A stretch of 64,000 bases of DNA from Aspidiotus rigidus (Eukaryota > Arthropoda > Insecta > Hemiptera > Diaspididae), in contig JAVHKY010000015.1 in NCBI GenBank assembly GCA_035079385.1, positions 4,712,001 through 4,776,000 on the forward strand, read 5' to 3'. How positions within the stretch are numbered: the first letter of the stretch is position 1; every line of letters starts with the position of its first letter. Under the pieces are notes generated by a model, which had not been told where the DNA came from, did not search any database, and saw nothing but the letters and a program-made list of their open reading frames with translations. Below are positions 1-35,058 of this stretch, one piece after another. Position numbers and translations under genes: made by a program.

Positions 1-400
1 AAAACTGACTTCATGAAAGTTAATAGTAGGCCTAGTATTATTTAGTATACTGAATAGCCCAATATAATGGAGACTGAGTAGTAGTACTCAATCCTAAAAT
101 CTGTTAGTATCTTGTTATCAGCCGTCATTCGGAGGCCGAGTATAAGGAAGACTCGAGCAATATCGCTATTAGGCCTGGTATAATGGAGACTGTTGGTAGG
201 CTTAAAAGCAGAGTGACTGATTCGGAGAATAGAAGAGAATAAAGAACAGAGAGTTATTTTACATTGTCGCGAGCGCAGCGAGCGGCGTGAAATTGCCTTC
301 AGCGTAGAGCGCAAAATGTGTTAATCCGCCACTGTGCCAGGCTACTCAGAGCAAGCGTTTCATCGACCCCGACCTCTTGAAGAGACCGACCGAGCTGGCC
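1..400. other. intron or intergenic DNA, no gene seen
   Basis: AT-rich sequence with several short repeats of the type 'taatggagactg' and 'aggcctagtata'. Around 268-285 there is a GC-rich run (gcgagcgcagcgagcgg). No convincing reading frame. If the DHP/CRMP gene starts left of the window this is part of one of its 5' introns. Confidence 0.4.
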
Positions 401-1660
401 CCATTCACGCCTCCGCATTCAAATAAGGTATGGTTTGGTCCATCATCCCGCTCTTGATCGCAGTGCCAATGCGAGCACGTTGTCTGCTCAAATTTCCTTA
501 GCTTTTCATGGAGGTACTTTTAGAAGCAGTCATCGCCGCTTAACGCCTGCGTCAGGTGAGTCTCGGTTAATCCACTCATCAAGTTTGCGTATCAACACAC
601 CCGGGTCGTTCATTTACCTAGCACACTCGCACTCCGAAGAATGCTCGCTTTCCGTTTCTCAAGAAATGAGTGCCTGGCCTCTTGCTTAATCCGTAAAGCC
701 TCTTGTCAATCGTTGTCCTCTTCTTTGCTATGAACTTCATCGCTCTCTCCTCAGCAAGGCGCTCGATTGGTGGTGAAAGTGCTAATACGCAAAGACCTTC
801 CGTCGAGACGGTGCGGTAGACACGTACAGCCCTCAGCCCAACTCTCCGTTGGATGTTTTCCGTCTCCTTCTTTCTGTAAGCTATCTTTATTATTGGAGCA
901 CCATACAGAAGCATTGGAAATACGTTGCTTGTCATTATCCTTCTTCTAACTTCTCTCGTGCCACCTAGGTTTAAGTAGTTCGCCGACCTCGCCGCCTTCT
1001 CCACTGCCATCAAGCTTAGCTTTGAACCAAACCAGGTGCCCACATATACTTCATCACCTTCTTGATGTTGATTTGCACATCTTGCAGGAGGAAGGTCGGT
1101 GAGCTGAACTTCCGATGGGTTGTGGATAATATGGTCTCCCTATTTCCTATTGCGAGTTCTAGTCTGACCGACTCGATATAACGCTTCACTGCTTCTAGGG
1201 CCTGCTTTACTCTGCTCTCTTTCGGCAGTGCATACCGCCAGCGTGTCACCCGCATAGTAGATAACGTTAACACCTTGTGGCAGCTTCACCTTGAAGGTCC
1301 CGCTGAATGCTACAGACCATAGAAGCGACCCCTGGGGCGCCCCATCAGTAATTTGGCGTTTTACTGTAACAGCAGACGTCTCTACTTGGATTTCTCGGTA
1401 ACTAAGATCCTAAGCAGATATGCAGGCATTTCTGCGTCCATGAGGGCTTCCAATATCCTCTTCCATGGGATCGAGTCGAACGCATTTTTTATGTCGAGGC
1501 TGACATCTGCGCCAAACTGGCGCGTAAATATTGCTGTCTCGAGTGTCCTCTTTAGTATGACCCCGAGCCCGAAGACACGGAATATGTCAATAATCATTTC
1601 ATTTCTAATTTTCTCATATCTCACGATTTGTTGAACTTCTTGCATGTCCGTCCAGGAAAC
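400..1660 (-). mobile_element. R1-like non-LTR retrotransposon remnant (RT 3' part)
   Basis: Read on the minus strand, three frames join to one reverse-transcriptase C-terminal half. Near 1500-1400 is the RT motif DIKNAFDSIPWKRILEALM. Around 1245-1260 is the catalytic box, read as YYAGDTLAVC where active elements have YADD, so the first catalytic Asp is replaced by Gly. From 1040 to 618 follows the post-RT region (RRRIMTSNVFPMLLYGAPI, then a segment ending in PPIERLAEERAMKF) typical of the R1/TRAS/LOA group. Frameshifts separate the pieces and the 5' half (endonuclease, ORF1) is missing, so this is a dead 5'-truncated copy. The clade is inferred from motif style, not from a tree. It lies antisense in the presumed DHP/CRMP intron. 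Confidence 0.8.
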
Positions 1661-3000
1661 ACACTTTCACATCGTTTCCCATGAATTCAAAGTTGAAAGG
1701 TCAAGTAAAAGTTGAGTATTTCGATTCCGAAAACTTGGGAAGACCCTGTAAAATTATTGAGAAATCAAGAGGAGGAATTATGCCAATATTCTCGCGAACC
1801 TCTTTCGTCAATTTCGAGTAAAAGTTCAAAGATCCGATGTTTCATAATATTGAAGATAAGGTTTTTGTGGTTTATAGAAGTATCACCTCATTAAATATCA
1901 TTTTGAAAATTTTATTTTTGTCTTAAAGAATATAGCTTTGTTTTCGGCTCCTAAATCGAGTCATTAAAATCGTGTTAGGCTGTGAAAGATACGAATGCAC
2001 CTTCTCTAATGAGAAACACGGGTGGATGGTCGCAGGAAACGAAGCTCGTTCTTCTGATTACCTACCATTTTAAATGGTATTAGTTTTTTTTCTCTCTTTT
2101 CATCGGTCGCTTCTTAACACGTCTTATGTAACTGTCGAGCGGCAGATTGAATTACAAGGCGTACACAAATAATTGTCGTATTTTCATTTTGAGCCTCTTA
2201 AAGTCATTTTTGTCATTCAAAACAATAATCGATAAAATTATTTTTGCTGCTCTTAGTGATGAAATTGAAGAATATCATCCTACGTCTTGTCAAAATGTTC
2301 TTACAAGAGTTATGCTCTACCTCGTACTCAGGATATGTCATAATTTTTCTTTTTTTTTTTTTTATTGTCACTGTCGTTAGCTTTAGAAACTAGGTTTTTT
2401 GAAGGTTTCGGTCTGATAATTGTACCGTTTACTATCCGTTGTCTATTGTACCCTTATTTTGTATTTAATTTTTATAAGGAAAGGATCTATAGATAGGCCA
2501 TTCAAGAAGCCTTGAATTTTTCTTTTTTTCTAGTACGTAGATATGGCTCATAAAAATATTGTAAAAATTGTCAGCAACAATATTTTAGAATAGGTCTATC
2601 GAGTATGGAACAATAATTTTGTTTAAGAAGTGAGGGATTTTCGAAGATGAAGTTCTAGACAGCTCATGAAGTGGATCTTGAGTCGAGACTTTCTCAAGTT
2701 TCCTTCGTCTATATCGCTTGTGAATTGAAAATTTTTCAACACCTCAAATGATCAGTTAACCGCTCTTCTTCTTTTTGAGTCCAGATATTCGTAAACCTCT
2801 ACATGAATTAAATGAGTTTAAATCGCAATTTTTCCCATCTCCTTTTGATGAACTCGCGCTCTCTCCATCTCAGCCCAGCAAAAACGATAGTTGAAATTTT
2901 TCAAGATCGTATAGAACTTGAAAGTCAAAATTTAACTGGCAACTTATTTTATGCAGGGACTTTTTGAGAATTTTGGCGTCCACCACCCGCCAAAAACTGA
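1660..3000. other. intronic DNA without recognised gene
   Basis: Some 1.3 kb of AT-rich DNA with poly-T runs (2346-2362). Open frames here are short and have no coding character. I looked for the missing N-terminal DHP/CRMP exons (those carrying the HxH metal motif) and did not find them. Confidence 0.4.
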
Positions 3001-3014
3001 CCTACCCTAATAAA

Positions 3015-3100
3015 GTAGTGTTACACTTGGAAGAATTTCGACTTTCGAGTTATATTATATGGCGAGGGAGGGACTTGGAGAAATTTTGACTCACTTCCTA
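3015..3100 (+). repeat. degenerate 'acttggaaaaatttcgac' repeat, locus 1
   Basis: Two imperfect copies of a motif close to 'gggacttggaaaaattt' followed by 'cgactctcgagctatat' and a purine-rich 'gataggaggg' tail. The same unit recurs at 14700-15870, 19860-20200, 27850, 44970-45010 and 52000-52260. Confidence 0.6.
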
Positions 3101-3264
3101 CATCAAAATAGGATTTCTTTTCCTAATAAACGTGAAAGACGAATACTCCGACGTGGAGTAAAACATGCAAACCACAGAAAAATAAAAGACGACGAGCGCT
3201 TTCGGTTAAATAACCATCTTCAAGCCTGAAATGAAAGCAACTGACGAACAAAAGAGAAGAACGA

Positions 3265-5420
3265 GGTATTAAGATCGTCCAAACGAGAAATCACGGTGTG
3301 AGTCATAAACCAGTTCGATCAGGCCATCTTCCGGAATGTACGAATTGAGTACAGTGATACCGTCAGTGTTGAGATGACGAATTATCTCTACATTCTCGAG
3401 GGCAATACGCTTACGGTAGGAATTCTCCTTATGGAGGAGCTTTTCGGATCCCTCACGGAAGCTGTGGCCACTGTTTATTAAGTGATCGGCGAAAGCTGAC
3501 TCCCCCAAATGTCCCTTCTTCCAAGACTTCAGGTGCTCAGCTACTCTAACTTTCATTTGGCGGCTGGTCTCGCCAATATAAAAGCCTCCACAATCCTCAT
3601 ACTCCAACTTATACACATCACTCCTCTCATCGACAGGTATGGGGTCCTTCAGTCTCACAAACAACCTCTTGACTGTGGTAGGGTTGTAAAACGCGGGTCT
3701 GAAGCCAAACGGGCGAAGGGCCCGACCCAATTGCAGGGAGAACTTCCCCAGGAAAGGGAGACTGATCCAACGCAAACGGCGATCACGGATCGTGTCTCGG
3801 GGGAGGGAGGTGGTGGAATCAAGAATGCTCCTTGTAACTTTCCTCCGAACCATCACGTCAACGTCGACATTGACCCCATTCACTCTAGCCAGGTGTTTTA
3901 TTGTGCGTACTTCTTTCTTAAAAGCAGACTGACTCAACGGAATACGAGTCAGTCTGTGAACTAGGCTATGAAAAGCAGCCATCTTGTGAGCAACAGGACC
4001 GAACGAACCACCGTGGACTAAAACATCGGTCATAGTATCTTTCCTGTAAATTCCAAACTTATGGATACCGTCTATTATAGAGATCGATAAATCCAAAAAG
4101 TTAATGGAAAATACCCCTATTTCCAACGTAAATTTGATGGAAGGGTACCAGGAATTGAGATACCTCAGAAACTCACCACAGCGATCTGGGTGACCAGTCC
4201 AGGTACATAGAACGTCATCAACGTACCTGTGCCAATAATGAATATGATTGAGTAAGACCTGGTTCGAGGAAAAGAGGTCAATTCAAACTTAGACATGAAA
4301 ATTTCGGATATGAGAGAGCCTAGTGGTGATCCAATGGGGATCCCTACTTCGTCAGGGAACTCGAAAAATTTCCCTTCGAATTTACAGTAGTTAGGGGACC
4401 AGCAAGTATTTAGAAGATCGAAGAATTCGTGAAGCTCATTATGAAGAATGTTGGCTTTGACGAGTAGCTCACCTATACGCTGGATAGTAGCAGCCTTAGG
4501 AATATTCGGGAACAAACCAACAACATCAAACGAGCAGATGGTCGTTCCCGGGGGAAGACTTACATCCTTGAGGACGTCAGTTGAAGAGGCTGAATTCAAG
4601 ACCGAATGAAGGGATTCAAAATCAATTCGATTTTTGAACCAACGGTCAAGGAATTTGGCAAGGAGGTAGGTAGGAGAGGAGACGAAAGGAACAACGGGTC
4701 GCATCGGGGTATTGTTCATATGCACTTTAGGTAGCCCGTACAGGAGGGGGGGTGTGGGGTTAGGAACAAGGAGGGCTTTTTTCAAAGCAGGAGTTTTGAT
4801 AACAGCCTCACTCCTGTTGATGACACGCCTCACTTCTTTGACGTGCTTGGGAAAGCTGAAATCCTCACTCTCTTTAGCACCACACTGCTATAGGACTTCA
4901 TGAACCTTAGAAGAATAGGCCGATCTCTCCATCACTACAACAGCGTTATCCTTGTCAGCTTTAGTGACGATCAAATCTCCCTCTTTCATCTTCCTCCTTA
5001 AACCCTGAATCACTCCTCCCAATTTATTGCTCATGCGAGGGAGGGGGTTATTACGGACTAATCCGGCACAGACTTTCTGGGTATTAAAACCAGGACCAAT
5101 CTTGACCGCAAGATCCGCAACGACATTCGCCAAGGTTTCATCATTCTTGAGGGGAGGCATACTGAACTTCAAACCTTTCTCAAGGAAGGATGTTTCGTCA
5201 CTATTGAACACTACCTGACTATTATTTATGAGGGGGGATGGAATTTATGAACGACAACACCGTCACTCACCCCCTCCTCATTAACCGTCATTAGGGAGGA
5301 CAGCTTCTTATTTTTCCTCTCCTTCAACTTCGCCTCAAACTTCCGACACTTTTCATTGACGTCCCGCATGAAGTAAGGAACGGATTCGTTTAATTTCTTT
5401 TCCTCTTCTCTTAGTTATGT
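3265..5420 (-). mobile_element. Penelope-like retroelement, RT plus GIY-YIG endonuclease, nearly complete
   Basis: Minus strand, 5' to 3': an N-terminal stretch (5420-5225, NEKCRKFEAKLKERKNKK), then 5211-4888 with the PLE signature VTKADKDNAVVVMERSAY, then the RT core (4833-4165) with LPKVHMNNTPMRPVV, TICSFDVVGLFPNIP and GIPIGSPLGSLISEIFM. The catalytic box RYVDDVLCTW is intact at about 4205-4232 but in a frame shifted relative to the upstream block. From 4126 to 3269 comes NFLDLSI, a linker, and a GIY-YIG domain (VYKLEYEDCGGFYIGETSRQ, then KVRVAEHLKSW). In Penelope-like elements this domain is the integration endonuclease. One frameshift near 4240-4290 and stops near 5215-5225 break the single ORF. 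I could not see the LTR-like flanking repeats. It sits antisense in the DHP/CRMP intron. Confidence 0.9.
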
Positions 5421-5507
5421 AATTAGTTACAGTACCTTATTTCCTAATAGTGGATGTTGATGTATTTGCATGTTATCATTTTCATTCTTTCTTATTTTCT
5501 TTTGCAG

Positions 5508-29128
<23,621 letters not shown>

Positions 29129-32030
29129 ATTATTGTTCAACTTATCCTATGATACAAGAGAGATGCAGGTATTTGCTTGTATATTGTATCTCGATGACCT
29201 GCATTTTTCCTTTTTTTTCTCTATAAAATACATCGCGATTACGCAGAGCGTTTCATTCAGAACGATGTAAGCATAATGCTAAATTACTGAACCAAATATT
29301 TTATTTTGTAAGTTATATAATGACGGAATAATGTATCGTATACCAATATTCACAATTTGTGTAATGATCGACGACAGTAAGAATTCTTATTTAGTTATTA
29401 TATTTTTTAGTAGAACTGATGATTATCACGAAAGATGTTAAGATTAGCTAAGATTCCTAGTCTATATTATTTTTTCCCCTTTTCTCCTCTCTTTATGTAT
29501 CATTGTTACGCGTTGTGTTTGTTCATTTTATGTTGTGTGAGCGTTTAGAATATTATTAAGACGAGGTTGTTTCGTTACTTCCTGATGGTTGAAGAAGAAA
29601 GATGAAAAGAAAGTAGAAATATGAGGAAGTTCTAGAGCAGGCGATTTTTTCCTTTGATTGGTGGCTTTCAAAAAGAGGAGTCCGTTAAAATTTTTGTTTT
29701 TCCAAATTCTACTTTTTAGCTTTTATGAGTGCTTAATGTAAAGGATATTTTATGTGCACGGGTCACTATTCACGAATTTTCAATTTTTTTTTTTTTCGTA
29801 CTTTTATGAAGTGAAAAAATTTTTTATAACGACATGACGAGATACTATGCAATTCTTAGAATGTCACTTTTGGAATTTCTTCATGTGCCTCGGTTTTTGT
29901 ACCCTCATTTCTCATATTTCTAATTTGATTTATATTCATATTTTCGAATCGTTCTTACGTATTTTATTTTTTACGAACATATCTATTAATTTTTATCATT
30001 TCTTTTAGCAATATAATATCGTTCGAAAATAGACAAGCTCCGCCGTATCTAGATAGAAGGAAATTATCATCGCCTGTCAAAAGCATAAATTCGTTTTATT
30101 TACTTTTTATTCTTTGTGTACGTTATATATTTCGTGTAGGTATGATGTAACTTAGTTGCCTATTTGTTATTCTCGTAAAATGAGTTTTTTTTTTGTTCGT
30201 TCATGATGCATTTATTACTCGTGAGCATTTTGGAAGGAAAATATTATAGTACGCTTGCAGTGATTTCGTAGATTCTTGGCTAGGTATAAAAAGGATGCAA
30301 AATGTTCCAAAATTTCTTAACGTTTATGACTATCTAAGTTATAATATAAAAGTATTACTGTACATTATTGCAGCTTGTTTCCTTTTTTTTTTGTTTTCCT
30401 TTTTATTAAAATAAAAACAAGAAACTGTTGAAAATTTGTACTATTTGAGCCGAAAGACGTAGGATCACCTCGAACGTGTTTGGAGTGATCTTTTGTTGTA
30501 TTTCTTGAGTTTTGACGAAGTAATTGAAATTCAAGATCAATGACGACAAAAAATCAATAATATTGGATGGACAAATTTCCGATATGCGTTTATCGAATAT
30601 GTCTTATGTAAAATTTGCTCTCGGTAAACAAAATTTTCTCTGTACAGTCCATGCATGGTATCCTAAATTTACTTTGTAGATAGGTATCCGACAATTTCAA
30701 TTTTATCCAAAGACGATCACTACCTGTGTTCCTCGTTTAACTTCGTTAGGAAGCCGTTGTTTTTTTTTTTTCTACCGAGATCTGGATTTATTCTATGTCA
30801 TGGTATGTAAACTAAGAGATTCGCGTTACTCGGATCTAGAACCTGAGAGATTTGGTTCCTTTTTGCCTGTCAAGATCCGAAATGCAAAAATAAGTATCCC
30901 ACAAATGATGATAAATGAACTGTTATTCAATTGATCACATATTATTACATTATGAAATCATCACAATTTTCCTGAGCGAGTGGAGCAGGAATTATTTTTA
31001 TCGTTTTTACATGAAAAAGAGTAAAATAAAATAATATAAAAGAGAATATTGAAAATGAAACAAATTGATATAAAAATAATAATGATGTTAGTAATAAAAA
31101 AAATAAAATAATAATAAAATGATCCTTCACACTACCATATTTCCTCAGGAACACAGACAGAACTGCGGCGTACTAGCAGATTACTTTCTGCAGCAAGTTC
31201 CATCCAACAACACTCTGAGAACAAGCAGCCAATAAATAAAGAGGATGATATAAGTGGAAGAGAGGAAATAAAAAATACAGGCAAAATAAATGAAATGAAT
31301 TAACAAACTACTGTATAAAGTACAAAACAAAAAAATATGAAAAATTATTACATCAGTATAAATAAATTAATAAATAAATGAATTAAAAAAATAAAAATAA
31401 ATCTTTATAAAAAGAAATTGTAAAATAAGTTCATTATTATCATTATTATTAATAATAATAAATTCTCTTTCATAGAGTTCACTTTGGCCGACCACAGACT
31501 CCCACCCTGCATATTGTTACAGTACCTACATATTACCTTATTCCAGTAATTTTTTAGTGATCACCTTCTCGATAGTTGTTTTGTAACAAGAACTTTTTCA
31601 ATTGTTTCGGGAAAGAAAGGTGTCCTAAATTTTCAAGGAGGTGCTCTGGTAATGTTGTTAAGATTCTTCATTCATCCATTTTTAGGGGAGAGAGAATTTT
31701 TGAGCATCACAGGTAAAGTAGTTTTGTGTGGCTGTTTGTATCTATCTGACTTTTTAATGCTGTACAAAGCTATTATGTACAGTCCTTCCAGAGAGCGTAC
31801 TCAAATTTAATTTTGTAAAAATGGGATTTAGTGTTTCATTCGATGTTCTCTCACTACATATTTCTGTAATACTTTTCCTGACTGTAATATGTGTTCTGCA
31901 GCTTCCATAGAAGAAAACTCTAAGAAAATGCGATGTATTATTGATTTCGATGGGCTTAATATTGATAAAACTTTAATGACAAAAGAACACCTCGGGGTGG
32001 TAGATTTAGTAAATTTGTTTTTTTTCTTTT
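29129..32030 (+). other. presumed 3' UTR of DHP/CRMP and AT-rich intergenic DNA
   Basis: Very AT-rich. A candidate polyadenylation signal AATAAA lies at about 30410 and there may be others. 31020-31450 is low complexity (aataataa, aaataaat). No coding frame. Confidence 0.4.
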
Positions 32031-32079
32031 GACATGTTTCATGTCTCTGGTCTCACCGTACCCCTACTTCAAAATTCGC

Positions 32080-32580
32080 GGGTACAGCCCCCGCAGAGAC
32101 GGAGCGTGAGCGTGCGCATGCACATCTCTACCCCGTGGGTGATTCAGAAATTTGCGAGTACACCCCGCGTGCGCGTGCAAATCTATACCAATGGGGTAGC
32201 TCAAAATATTTCTCATACCATTCTTATACAATACCAAGAAAGGGGGCGAACGAGTAATATCTCTCGAGCACTTGACCTAGCAGAAGCCTAGACTAAAATA
32301 TTTCAAGATGTCTCATACCATTCTTATACGAGACCAAGAAAGGAGGCGAACGAACGGAGCGAGTGACCCCCACAAAAGGCGATAGCCCAAAATATTTTAT
32401 ATCAGACTTATGCTAAAGTAAGCCCCACAAAAGCTGATAGCTCAAAATAGCTGATAGTTCAAAATATTTTTCATATTATTTTTATACGACACCAAGATAG
32501 AGGGCGATAGCCCAAAATATTTTATATCAGACTTGGGCTAAACCAAGACAGGGGGCGAACGAGATGCGAGTGATAAAATA
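32080..32580 (+). repeat. degenerate tandem repeat, 'agcccaaaatattttatatc' family
   Basis: Four to five units of about 85-110 bp, each with 'g(a)tagc(c/t)caaaatattt', 'cat.ccattcttatac(a/g)a.accaagaaagggggcgaacga' and 'gagtga'. Units start near 32190, 32290, 32385, 32440 and 32505. Confidence 0.6.
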
Positions 32581-32698
32581 TAAGAAACATGAAATATGAT
32601 CTTTATTTTTACTTCCTCCCCCTGTCAATCTTGCTACAGATGTAATACCTCACTTTTCAAGCTAGAAAAGTTGATTTAAAAAAAAAAAAACTTCACAA

Positions 32699-32893
32699 TC
32701 ACTTTTTCCTGTATGTCATTCTTCGCCTAGTATTTTGTATATTAGGCTGAAATTCTTTATCACCTCCAATTCCTGGTATCTCTGCTATCCCTCTCATGCA
32801 CTCATAAATTGTATTAACACCCTCATCATCATTTTCTATGCAAACTCCATCCCAAGAATCATTATTAGGGAATCCAGCTACAAGGAGATCCTG
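32699..32893 (-). CDS. candidate lone minus-strand exon, unknown product
   Basis: On the minus strand the sequence after 'tttttcag' (acceptor just above 32893) opens DLLVAGFPNNDSWDGVCIEN, then DDEGVNTIYECMRGIAEIPG, and ends MTYRKK-stop at 32699. Mixed polar/acidic composition and a good acceptor make it look like a terminal coding exon, but no neighbouring exon was found and I do not recognise the protein. It could be an exon of a gene with distant partners, a retro-fragment or chance. Confidence 0.25.
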   Translation of the reverse strand, partial: QDLLVAGFPNNDSWDGVCIENDDEGVNTIYECMRGIAEIPGIGGDKEFQPNIQNTRRRMTYRKK

Positions 32894-33454
32894 AAAAACG
32901 AAAACAATCGATATCGAAGCGAAAGAAGCAACCATTCAATCACCCATCACTCAACCCCTCATTCCTTCCCTCACGCTTCAACCTTTCCAAACGCATTAAC
33001 AAACAAATATATCGCACCCGAACCTGGTTCACTCGTTGGCCTAACCTCAAGTCTCACTCAAAGAAGCTAGTCCACATTAAAAATGATATTCCATCTATTG
33101 AGACACCTCAAAGCAACTATGAACCACTTGTCGGCCTTGAGTCAAAATGTCGTATCTAAGAAAATGGTAATTTTACAGGAGAGTCAAAAAACAACTTTCT
33201 GTGGTACTGAATGGTTACAATATGTAGATGGAAAATAATGTTATTTTTCGCATAATAATCAATGAATTATACATCATATTTTTATCATTCTAAAACGATG
33301 AATTATCATCACGAGAACTAGAATAACCATTATCAACACAAAAACCACTAATTTTGGGAGTTACGACCTTTTGACTCTAGGCCGACGCACTATCAATTAT
33401 GTATACACAAAAAAAATGTATAAATCAAATAATTCAGAGTGAAATCACCAAGAT

Positions 33455-33575
33455 AATTTTTTATACTCCGTTCACGTTAAGAAAGGATAGAAAGTAGTAC
33501 CTCGAGTACTGGAGCGTTCCGTTCTCAAGGTACTACTTTCTATCCTTTCTTAACGTGAACGGAGTATAAAAAATT
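33455..33575. mobile_element. 121-bp almost perfect hairpin MITE
   Basis: Left arm from 33455 (aattttttatactccgttca, then cgttaagaaaggatagaaagtagtacc) and right arm to 33575 are exact complements over about 48 bp, with a short loop around 33505-33522. Near-identity of arms suggests recent activity. Confidence 0.8.
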
Positions 33576-33589
33576 GTACTCAATCATTC

Positions 33590-33867
33590 CTTAGACCATA
33601 CAATAGATAGACCGAGCATAGTAATGAATCTTTGAACGGAGAACATGATAAGAATACACATAAGAAAATAAGGGGGACTGGACCTTGTTTACAAGTTTGA
33701 TGAGCGACGCGGGTGTACGGTGCATTTCACTGCTCCGCGCGTTCTCCCGCGTTGCCTTCATTGAGGTTCAGTCCCCCTTATTTATTTCTTATCATGTCTT
33801 CCGTTCAACGCGTTGTACACGCTTATAATTATGGTCGATGCTTGGTCTATCTGTTGTATGGTCTAAG
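33590..33867. mobile_element. 278-bp DNA element with long TIRs and 8-bp TSD
   Basis: Ends CTTAGACCATACAATAGATA and its complement (right end 'gtatggtctaag' at 33867); inverted homology runs about 100 bp and includes 'ataagggggactg' against 'cagtcccccttat'. Flanking direct repeats aatcattc at 33582-33589 and 33868-33875 are identical. The 8-bp duplication fits hAT, P or Merlin; the superfamily is open. Confidence 0.8.
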
Positions 33868-34059
33868 AATCATTCAAACTCAACGTTTTCACTATCGAGT
33901 ATGACTAAGAATGATCAAAAAATAAAAAACTCGCCATTGCACTATCCGTTCAAAAAAAAATCCAACAAAACAAAATTGATGGCTCTAGCTGGAATATGGA
34001 GGTAGCAGCACCTCTCTAGTTAGGCAGTCACATGATGACTAATTACTACGTAGTATTAA

Positions 34060-34363
34060 GGGTATGCTCTACCTTCAATGAAATGGTAACTTGGAATACC
34101 TCTCAGGAGACTAATATTGCACAGAATGCGATGAAACTTTGGAGATTTATTGTTTAAGGTAACAGAAATACCGCTAATTGGTTCTGAGCGCGTAATATTC
34201 ATAATTATTTTTTACAATTTTCAATATACACTACTTGTAAAGTAATTAGCGGTATTTCTGTAACCTTGAACAATAAAACTCCGAATTTTCATCGCATTCT
34301 GTGCAATATTGGACTCCTGAGAGGTATTCCAAGTTACCATTTCATCAAAGGTAGAGCATACCC
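34060..34363. mobile_element. 304-bp MITE flanked by TTAA
   Basis: TIR GGGTATGCTCTACCTTCAAT on the left, complement ending 'ggtagagcataccc' on the right; inverted homology about 125 bp. Both flanks are TTAA (34056-34059, 34364-34367), the target of piggyBac-type elements, though the termini do not start with the usual CCC. A TA-target (mariner-like) reading is possible too. Confidence 0.75.
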
Positions 34364-34459
34364 TTAATTACGAATAATGTAAAAATTACAAACAATACTC
34401 TTGGTCTACTGCCAGGGTGAGGTGATCATTATTGTTGCCAGGCTAGCGCTAGATCAAAG

Positions 34460-34602
34460 CGTCGTTCACACTAGCGTCATTTTCCGCATTACAGTCAATA
34501 ATGCCGCGTTATTTTTATTTTCTTGGTCTGGGATTGGACTGGTTCAACTTCAACGCGGCATATTATGATATAATGCGGAAAATGACGCTAGTGTGAACGA
34601 CG
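34460..34602. mobile_element. 143-bp MITE, 'cgttcacactagcgt' family, copy 1 (intact)
   Basis: TIR CGTCGTTCACACTAGCGTCA, about 32 bp, at both ends. The uninterrupted interior 'ggtctgggattggac' serves as the empty-site reference for copy 2. Confidence 0.8.
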
Positions 34603-34622
34603 TTCAATTGTTGTGGTCTCGA

Positions 34623-35014
34623 GTTCACACTAGCGTAATTTTCCGCGTTAAAGTTGAACCGGTCCAACCCCCCCCCCCCGGTAAACAATTTGAAGCCCTC
34701 TGAAGCCCCTGGGAAAACTACCCTCTGAAGCCCTCATTTGAAGCCCTGTTGATTCCCTGTTCCCCTCTTACTTCCCTATTGAAGCCCTCATGAAGCCCTC
34801 AAATATAAAGGGCTTCAGGGACACAAAAAGGAAACAGGGCTTAATTTGGGAAAAACTACCCTTTTAATTCCCATTTGAAGCCCTGTTTCCTTTTTGTGTC
34901 CCAGAAGCCCTTTATATTTGAGGGTTTCAAGTGGGAACAATGTTTACCGGGCCAGACCAGGAAAATAAAAATAACGCGTCGTTATCGACTGTGGAAAATA
35001 ACGCTAGCGTGAAC
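34623..35014. mobile_element. MITE 'cgttcacactagcgt' family, copy 2, opposite orientation and interrupted
   Basis: Ends 'gttcacactagcgtaatttt' and 'aaaataacgctagcgtgaac'. Compared with the complement of copy 1 it is collinear up to 'gttgaaccggtccaacccc' and resumes with 'agaccaggaaaataaaaata'; the intervening 34670-34953 is a foreign insertion. Confidence 0.75.
34676..34951. mobile_element. 'gaagccct' MITE, short copy nested in the preceding MITE
   Basis: Termini CCGGTAAACAATTTGAAGCC and 'ggaacaatgtttaccggg' are inverted copies. Interior is an array of the octamer gaagccct in one half and its complement (agggcttc) in the other, at least ten copies. The same termini and octamer occur at 35670-36303. 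Confidence 0.75.
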
Positions 35015-35058
35015 GTTACTCTTTTGGAGGTCTAATGAAATTTTAACATAAAGTCATT

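Noticed and set aside
3509..3964. 151-aa plus-strand frame
   Set aside because: Antisense shadow of the Penelope-like RT/endonuclease.
34676..34951. CRISPR-like regular octamers (gaagccct)
   Set aside because: Units are 8 bp, irregularly spaced and inverted in the two halves, in a eukaryotic MITE; not a CRISPR array.
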